From an uncultured Clostridia bacterium (GTDB taxonomy: Bacteria > Bacillota > Clostridia > Oscillospirales > Acutalibacteraceae): a stretch of 17,815 nucleotides of DNA. The notes below the pieces were generated by a model that saw only the letters and a list, made by a program, of their open reading frames with translations, was not told the DNA's origin and did no database searches. Numbering within the stretch: position 1 is the first letter of the stretch; every line of letters starts with the position of its first letter. Made by a program: the position numbers and the translations under genes. The stretch covers positions 1 to 17,815 of the forward strand of contig CALDHV010000030.1 in NCBI GenBank assembly GCA_937902305.1, given 5' to 3'. Below, one piece after another: positions 14,407-17,815 of this stretch.

Positions 14407-15780
14407 ATGAGTGAACCGACTTATTATCCGCTTACGCAATCTCAACTCATGATGTTTTTTCAGATGAAGTTTTGTCTGAAAAAGAACTGCACCAACATTT
14501 GCACCGAAATTGTCATTCAAGATGACGAGATCGATCAGCATTTGCTGATGCAGGCGCTGTATCTGGCGTTGATGCGCGCACCGGCATCGTCCGTGCGGCT
14601 TCATACCCAGCCGGACAAGACCGTGGTACAATACTTCTCCGACGCTGCACCCGAGAAGATCGAGTACCTCGACTTTACCGGCAAGTCGAAAGAGCAATAC
14701 GACAAAGCTCTTACGACCTGGAATCAGACCCCGTTCCCGAACAAACTGATGGACACCCAGCTTTACAACGTCAAGCTCCTGCGCAACCCAGAGGGCAAGC
14801 TGGTCGTGTACGGTTGCTACAATCACACCATTTACGATGCGTATTCGGTGATGATGACCTTCCGCGATGTATCCGAGATCTATTATGCGTTGCGTGACCA
14901 CACGGCTCTGCCGGCGGAGCTTCCGTCTCCCGTTCCGGCATATGAGGTGGACTACAAGTACCGCGAATCCGACAAGTGCAAGGAAGACTATCAGTACTTT
15001 GATGAGGTCGTTTGCGCGACCGAGCCGCAGTTCACGACGACCAACGGTCGTAACTCCAAGGAGTTCAAGCAAAAGGATCCGAAAGCCAGATACGGCACCT
15101 ATGCCTATAACCCGTTCTTCCCCGGCGATGGGATCACGCTGGATGTTCCGACTGAGCTTAATAACGCGATCACCGCCTATGCGCTTGCCGCCAAAATGTC
15201 TCCGCAGTCGGCGTATCTGCTGGCTTTGCGTAGCTACCTTGCGAAGGTGTGTGAGGTGGACGATGTTCTGCTGATGAACTCCGTCGCCCGTCGCGCGACA
15301 CTGGCGCAGAAGCGTGCCGGTGGTACGATGGTCAACTCGGTGCCGATCCGCACCGTTTTCGGCGCGGACAAGACCTTTGAGGAAGGTTGCCGCATCCTTT
15401 ATACCACCCAATGTGATGTGTACCGTCACGCCAACCACGGGTGCGGTGATACTTTGAATCTGATTGACAAAAAGTTTAATTGCCCGAAGGGCAAGACCTA
15501 CCAGAGCATCGGTACATCGTATCAGCCGTATTTCAGCGGTTCGGGTACCATTCCCGCTACCTTCCGCCGTATGCCCAATGGCTGTGAGACCCAGCTTATC
15601 TATATGACGATCAGCCCGCGTGACACTTTCGGCAATATGGGAATTGACTATTCTTATATGAAGAATGTGGTGTCGGAGAGCAATATTCGCACGGTGCACG
15701 CATTTATGATGAGATTCCTTGAGATCGGTATTGCCAATCCGCAGAAGCCGATCGCGGAAATTGTCGAAGAAGCTTTGTAA
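14407..15780 (+). CDS. Stand-alone condensation-domain protein, NRPS type
   Basis: A 457-residue single-domain member of the condensation/acyltransferase superfamily (NRPS C domains, Pap acyltransferases). It opens with YPLTQSQLMMF, as C domains do. The active-site HHxxxDG is degenerate, NHTIYDA (139-145): the second, catalytic histidine (H140) and the structural aspartate (D144) are kept, the first histidine is Asn and the glycine is Ala. The second half has GGTMVNSVPIRT (305-316), the conserved GxxxNxxPxR motif near the floor of the substrate tunnel. The ATG at 14407 has AAAGGAG nine bases upstream. The discrete carrier protein follows 16 bases later, so they are surely co-expressed. It likely joins a carrier-bound acyl group to an amine or alcohol; the acceptor is unknown. 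Confidence 0.85.
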   Translation: MSEPTYYPLTQSQLMMFFQMKFCLKKNCTNICTEIVIQDDEIDQHLLMQALYLALMRAPASSVRLHTQPDKTVVQYFSDAAPEKIEYLDFTGKSKEQYDKALTTWNQTPFPNKLMDTQLYNVKLLRNPEGKLVVYGCYNHTIYDAYSVMMTFRDVSEIYYALRDHTALPAELPSPVPAYEVDYKYRESDKCKEDYQYFDEVVCATEPQFTTTNGRNSKEFKQKDPKARYGTYAYNPFFPGDGITLDVPTELNNAITAYALAAKMSPQSAYLLALRSYLAKVCEVDDVLLMNSVARRATLAQKRAGGTMVNSVPIRTVFGADKTFEEGCRILYTTQCDVYRHANHGCGDTLNLIDKKFNCPKGKTYQSIGTSYQPYFSGSGTIPATFRRMPNGCETQLIYMTISPRDTFGNMGIDYSYMKNVVSESNIRTVHAFMMRFLEIGIANPQKPIAEIVEEAL

Positions 15781-15796
15781 AAAGGAGTGCATAAAA

Positions 15797-16024
15797 ATGT
15801 TTGAAGCGATCAAAGCAAAGTTTTTGGATTATGTGGATTATCCGGAGGATCAGTTCACCGAGCAAACCGAGATTATCAAGGATTTGCAGATGAATTCCTT
15901 TGACATCGTAACGTTACTTGGCGAGATCGAGACGGAGTACGACATCCAGTTTGTTCAGGAGGACATCGACACCGTTGTCACGGTGGGCGATCTGTGCAAC
16001 TGCATTAAGGCGAAGCTTCAGTAA
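15797..16024 (+). CDS. Discrete acyl/peptidyl carrier protein, NSF variant
   Basis: A 75-residue acidic four-helix carrier protein. The attachment motif is DLQMNSFDIVTLLGEIE (29-45), with Ser34 as the predicted phosphopantetheine site. Fatty-acid ACPs have DSL here; this has NSF, so the aspartate before the serine is replaced. The later helix region EYDIQFVQEDIDTVVTVGDL keeps the typical ACP pattern. The ATG at 15797 is preceded by AAAGGAG nine bases upstream. It is directly downstream of the condensation protein, and the locus supplies its own PPTase, so it is probably dedicated to this pathway rather than to fatty acid synthesis. Two cysteines near the C-terminus (LCNC) are unusual for the family. 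Confidence 0.9.
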   Translation: MFEAIKAKFLDYVDYPEDQFTEQTEIIKDLQMNSFDIVTLLGEIETEYDIQFVQEDIDTVVTVGDLCNCIKAKLQ

Positions 16025-16030
16025 TAGATA

Positions 16031-16053
16031 AAAAACGGAAAAGAGCGTTTTTC
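16031..16053 (+). terminator. Weak terminator-like hairpin after the carrier protein
   Basis: AAAAACG (16031-16037) pairs with CGTTTTT (16046-16052) just after the carrier-protein stop. The stem is AT-rich and the T-run is inside it, so at best it gives partial termination. A second hairpin (CATCG-TTTG-CGATG, 16073-16086, with outer GACAA/TTGTC to 16097) follows. The rest of the 200-base gap to 16225 shows no gene. Confidence 0.35.
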
Positions 16054-16224
16054 GGCGATTCAGACAAGGTGGCATCGTTTGCGATGAAACTTTTGTCGGC
16101 GTTATTTTCCCGGTGCTCGTTTTTTGAAAAATGGTATGGGGATGAAATCTGCCGCTATTTTGCTTCTGTTTCCGCCTATGCTCCTTTCCCAACAAAAATG
16201 TTTAACGAGAAAGGATAAATAATA

Positions 16225-16734
16225 ATGAAAGTTTTGAAAACGCCTGCATTTAAGTATGCATTCAGCAAAGCGGTTCTCCAGTACGGTCTGCCCACCGCCG
16301 TGATCTGCGGCATTTTGTATAAGTTCGTTTTTAAGGCACCCGGCGATATGAGTGCGTTTGCTGTTGCCGGTGATCTCTACATTTCGATCTTTGTGACCTG
16401 CTTTATCTGCCAGATCTTGTTCATCCCTTCCGTTCGCGGCGACGCCAAGAAGGGCAAGCTCCCGGATATGAGTATGATGTACCACACGATCTTCGATCTG
16501 GTGCCGAGCAATATGGTGTTGCAGACCATTGTTTTGTCTCTGTACACGACGCTGGTGCTTACGCTGGTTCCCAGCGGCATTATGTGCCTGATCGGTAGCT
16601 TTGTCGGTGAGTTCACCATTCCGGTGAGCATCTACTGGCTGCTCAAGAGCATTTACAGCGGTATCTTCATTTCGATCCATATGTATCATGCCGCCGGTTG
16701 TGCGGCGAATAAGCTCCCGCAGTCGAAAGAGTGA
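16225..16734 (+). CDS. Four-TM membrane protein of unknown function
   Basis: I do not recognise a family. The 169-residue product has four predicted membrane segments: about 16-36, 49-69, 97-127 and 132-156. A cytoplasm-like basic loop lies between the second and third (RGDAKKGKLPDMS), and there is a short polar tail. Histidines cluster in the last helix (SIHMYHAAG). AAAGGA lies nine bases before the ATG. It follows the carrier protein by 200 bases and precedes the MFS exporter. A role in membrane assembly or modification of the product is possible but only by association. Confidence 0.8.
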   Translation: MKVLKTPAFKYAFSKAVLQYGLPTAVICGILYKFVFKAPGDMSAFAVAGDLYISIFVTCFICQILFIPSVRGDAKKGKLPDMSMMYHTIFDLVPSNMVLQTIVLSLYTTLVLTLVPSGIMCLIGSFVGEFTIPVSIYWLLKSIYSGIFISIHMYHAAGCAANKLPQSKE

Positions 16735-16740
16735 TCGGGA

Positions 16741-16837
16741 AAGCGCGGACGGCTGTCCCGGTGACAGCACCCGCGCTTGGCGTGAGATGTTTGCAACGCT
16801 CCGGAAACCGTGTTTTGCGGCACGGTTTCCGGGCGTT
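16741..16837 (+). other. Two strong tandem hairpins downstream of the operon
   Basis: Hairpin A pairs AAGCGCGG (16741-16748) with CCGCGCTT (16771-16778), with an inner CTGTC/GACAG stem. Hairpin B pairs CCGGAAACCGTG (16801-16812) with 16821-16832, extended by AACGC/GCGTT to 17 bp with one bulged T. Neither has a T-run. They may terminate or stabilise the upstream mRNA, or be part of a non-coding RNA. Confidence 0.55.
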
Positions 16838-16840
16838 ACC

Positions 16841-16929
16841 CCCGTACCGCTTCGGCGGGTGGGATAGGCGCGAGATCACGGTGCCGACGGCAAGCGGCGC
16901 TGTATCCGAGAAGCCTTGTTGCCGTTTTT
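16841..16929 (+). terminator. UUCG hairpin and terminator-like stem before the MFS gene
   Basis: CCGC-TTCG-GCGG (16847-16858, outer CCC/GGG) is a very stable UUCG tetraloop hairpin. Further on, ACGGCAA (16887-16893) pairs with TTGCCGT (16919-16925), which runs into five T residues, a possible terminator with a large loop. From 16930 to 17072 I see no gene and no convincing promoter for the exporter. Confidence 0.4.
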
Positions 16930-17072
16930 CCCGAGGCCCCTTTCGCATCATACGCCAGAAGGAGCAACGGGATTTTTGTTTTTAACGGGTGTATTTTGGA
17001 CATTGATGCAGACATTTATGTCGGCATTCCGCGCTCTGCCGGACAGATCATTCTGACCCGGTGAAGGAGGGT

Positions 17073-17815
17073 ATGGTCATATTTAATCTATTTAAGCGAG
17101 AAAAAAATCCCAACGCGATCCCACTGTGGACGCGTGGTTTTACCATATTGACGGTGGGTAGTTTGATCTCATTTATGGGTAGCTCCACCGTCAGCTTTGC
17201 GATGGGTCTGCTGGTGCTGGATGAGTCCAAATCGGTGCTGATGTACAGCATCTATCTGTTCGCTTATAACGCCGTCAAGATATTTGTTCCCTTGTTGGTC
17301 GGCCCGTATCTGGACAGATTTTCCCGCCGCAAGGCGATCTATTTGATGGATTTTACGGCGGCGACGCTGTATTTTTCCCTTTTCCTTTCGTGGCAGCTTG
17401 ATGTATTTTCCACCTGGATGATCTATGCCGCGGCGATTATCATCGGTATCGTGGACAGTATCTACCGAATCGCATTCAGCAGTCTCTATCCGATGATGGT
17501 GCATAAGCAGAATATGGATAAGGCGTTTTCGATTTCCTCGGCGCTGGAAACGATGTCCACGATGATGGTGGTGGTTGCGGCAGTGCTGTATTCCTTCATC
17601 GGGATCAAGATGATCTTTTTGATCTGCGCGATCATTTTCTGTGCCGCCGCGATCACCGAGATCTTTATCGAGGTGGACGAATCGACTTATGTCGTCCCGG
17701 AAACGCGGATGACGGTCAAACGGTATGCCACCGATCTCAAAGAGGGCTTCCGCTTTATGCTGGAACAGCGGGCGCTGTTGTTCTTTGGTCTGTTGATGTT
17801 GTTTACGCAACTACG
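17073..17815 (+). CDS. MFS transporter, N-terminal part (runs off the window)
   Basis: At least 247 residues of a major facilitator superfamily transporter, open to the window end. After a polar N-terminus, hydrophobic helices begin at about residue 22. The loop after helix 2 carries the MFS motif A variant GPYLDRFSRRKAI. Five to six TMs are visible, then a cytoplasmic central loop (about 207-235) and the start of the second half. It resembles the MFS_1/MFS_3-type exporters that often accompany peptide and polyketide clusters. The start is uncertain: the ATG at 17073 has AAGGAGG only two bases upstream, unusually close; an in-frame GTG at 17061 overlaps the site, and a non-standard ATA start (MFNLFK-like) would have ideal spacing. 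It probably exports the locus product, by context only. Confidence 0.88.
   Translation, partial: MVIFNLFKREKNPNAIPLWTRGFTILTVGSLISFMGSSTVSFAMGLLVLDESKSVLMYSIYLFAYNAVKIFVPLLVGPYLDRFSRRKAIYLMDFTAATLYFSLFLSWQLDVFSTWMIYAAAIIIGIVDSIYRIAFSSLYPMMVHKQNMDKAFSISSALETMSTMMVVVAAVLYSFIGIKMIFLICAIIFCAAAITEIFIEVDESTYVVPETRMTVKRYATDLKEGFRFMLEQRALLFFGLLMLFTQL

Noticed and set aside
14356..15813. Minus-strand open frame of 485 codons
   Set aside because: It is the shadow of the condensation-domain gene, whose frame carries the NxxPxR motif and a good ribosome binding site.
16731..16985. Small plus-strand gene between the four-TM protein and the MFS gene
   Set aside because: The two overlapping frames are Arg/Pro/Gly-rich, run through strong hairpins, and have no ribosome binding site or domain.

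Overview
The window looks like a chromosomal segment of a Gram-positive anaerobe of the class Clostridia, probably an Oscillospiraceae/Ruminococcaceae-type gut bacterium. The signs are AGGAGG-type ribosome binding sites before most genes, TTGnnn/TGnTATAAT promoters, an ATP-type PfkA, a PduL-type phosphotransacylase, and a surface protein with an SPKTG-type sortase signal of the kind known from clostridia. The taxon is inferred from these traits; no rRNA or marker gene is present.

Bases 1-4570 are housekeeping genes in short, mostly single-gene units. On the minus strand there is a shortened sialidase-family protein with its own promoter and a type-4 (iron-sulfur) uracil-DNA glycosylase. On the plus strand is pduL with a clear promoter and terminator. 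Two minus-strand units follow: a small membrane protein and pfkA. pfkA has a strong terminator and an unusual promoter whose 19-bp spacer is filled by a dyad. A plus-strand cytidylate-kinase-like gene with promoter and terminator closes this part.

Bases 4570-17815 are all plus strand and read as one accessory locus. A first tightly spaced run (4860-13812) encodes an Sfp-type phosphopantetheinyl transferase, an acyl-CoA/acyl-AMP ligase, an ABC ATPase, a giant FtsX-type permease with a long extracellular coiled coil, and a 749-residue sortase-anchored protein. The anchored protein carries 28 copies of a tryptophan-centred pentapeptide repeat followed by InlB-like beta-grasp repeats. An 82-bp hairpin with MITE-like features separates it from a second run (13959-16734): a small one-TM coiled-coil protein, a stand-alone NRPS-type condensation-domain protein with a degenerate active site (NHxxxDA), a discrete acyl carrier protein with an NSF instead of DSL motif, and a four-TM protein. 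After about 340 bases of strongly foldable non-coding DNA, an MFS exporter begins and runs off the end.

Together the ligase (activates an acid), the carrier protein (holds it, once modified by the PPTase), the condensation-like enzyme (transfers it), and two exporters make a plausible minimal, fully dissociated NRPS-like or lipid-conjugation pathway. It appears to be linked with a cell-wall-anchored repeat protein. The product is unknown. The joint function is inferred from gene order and family knowledge.
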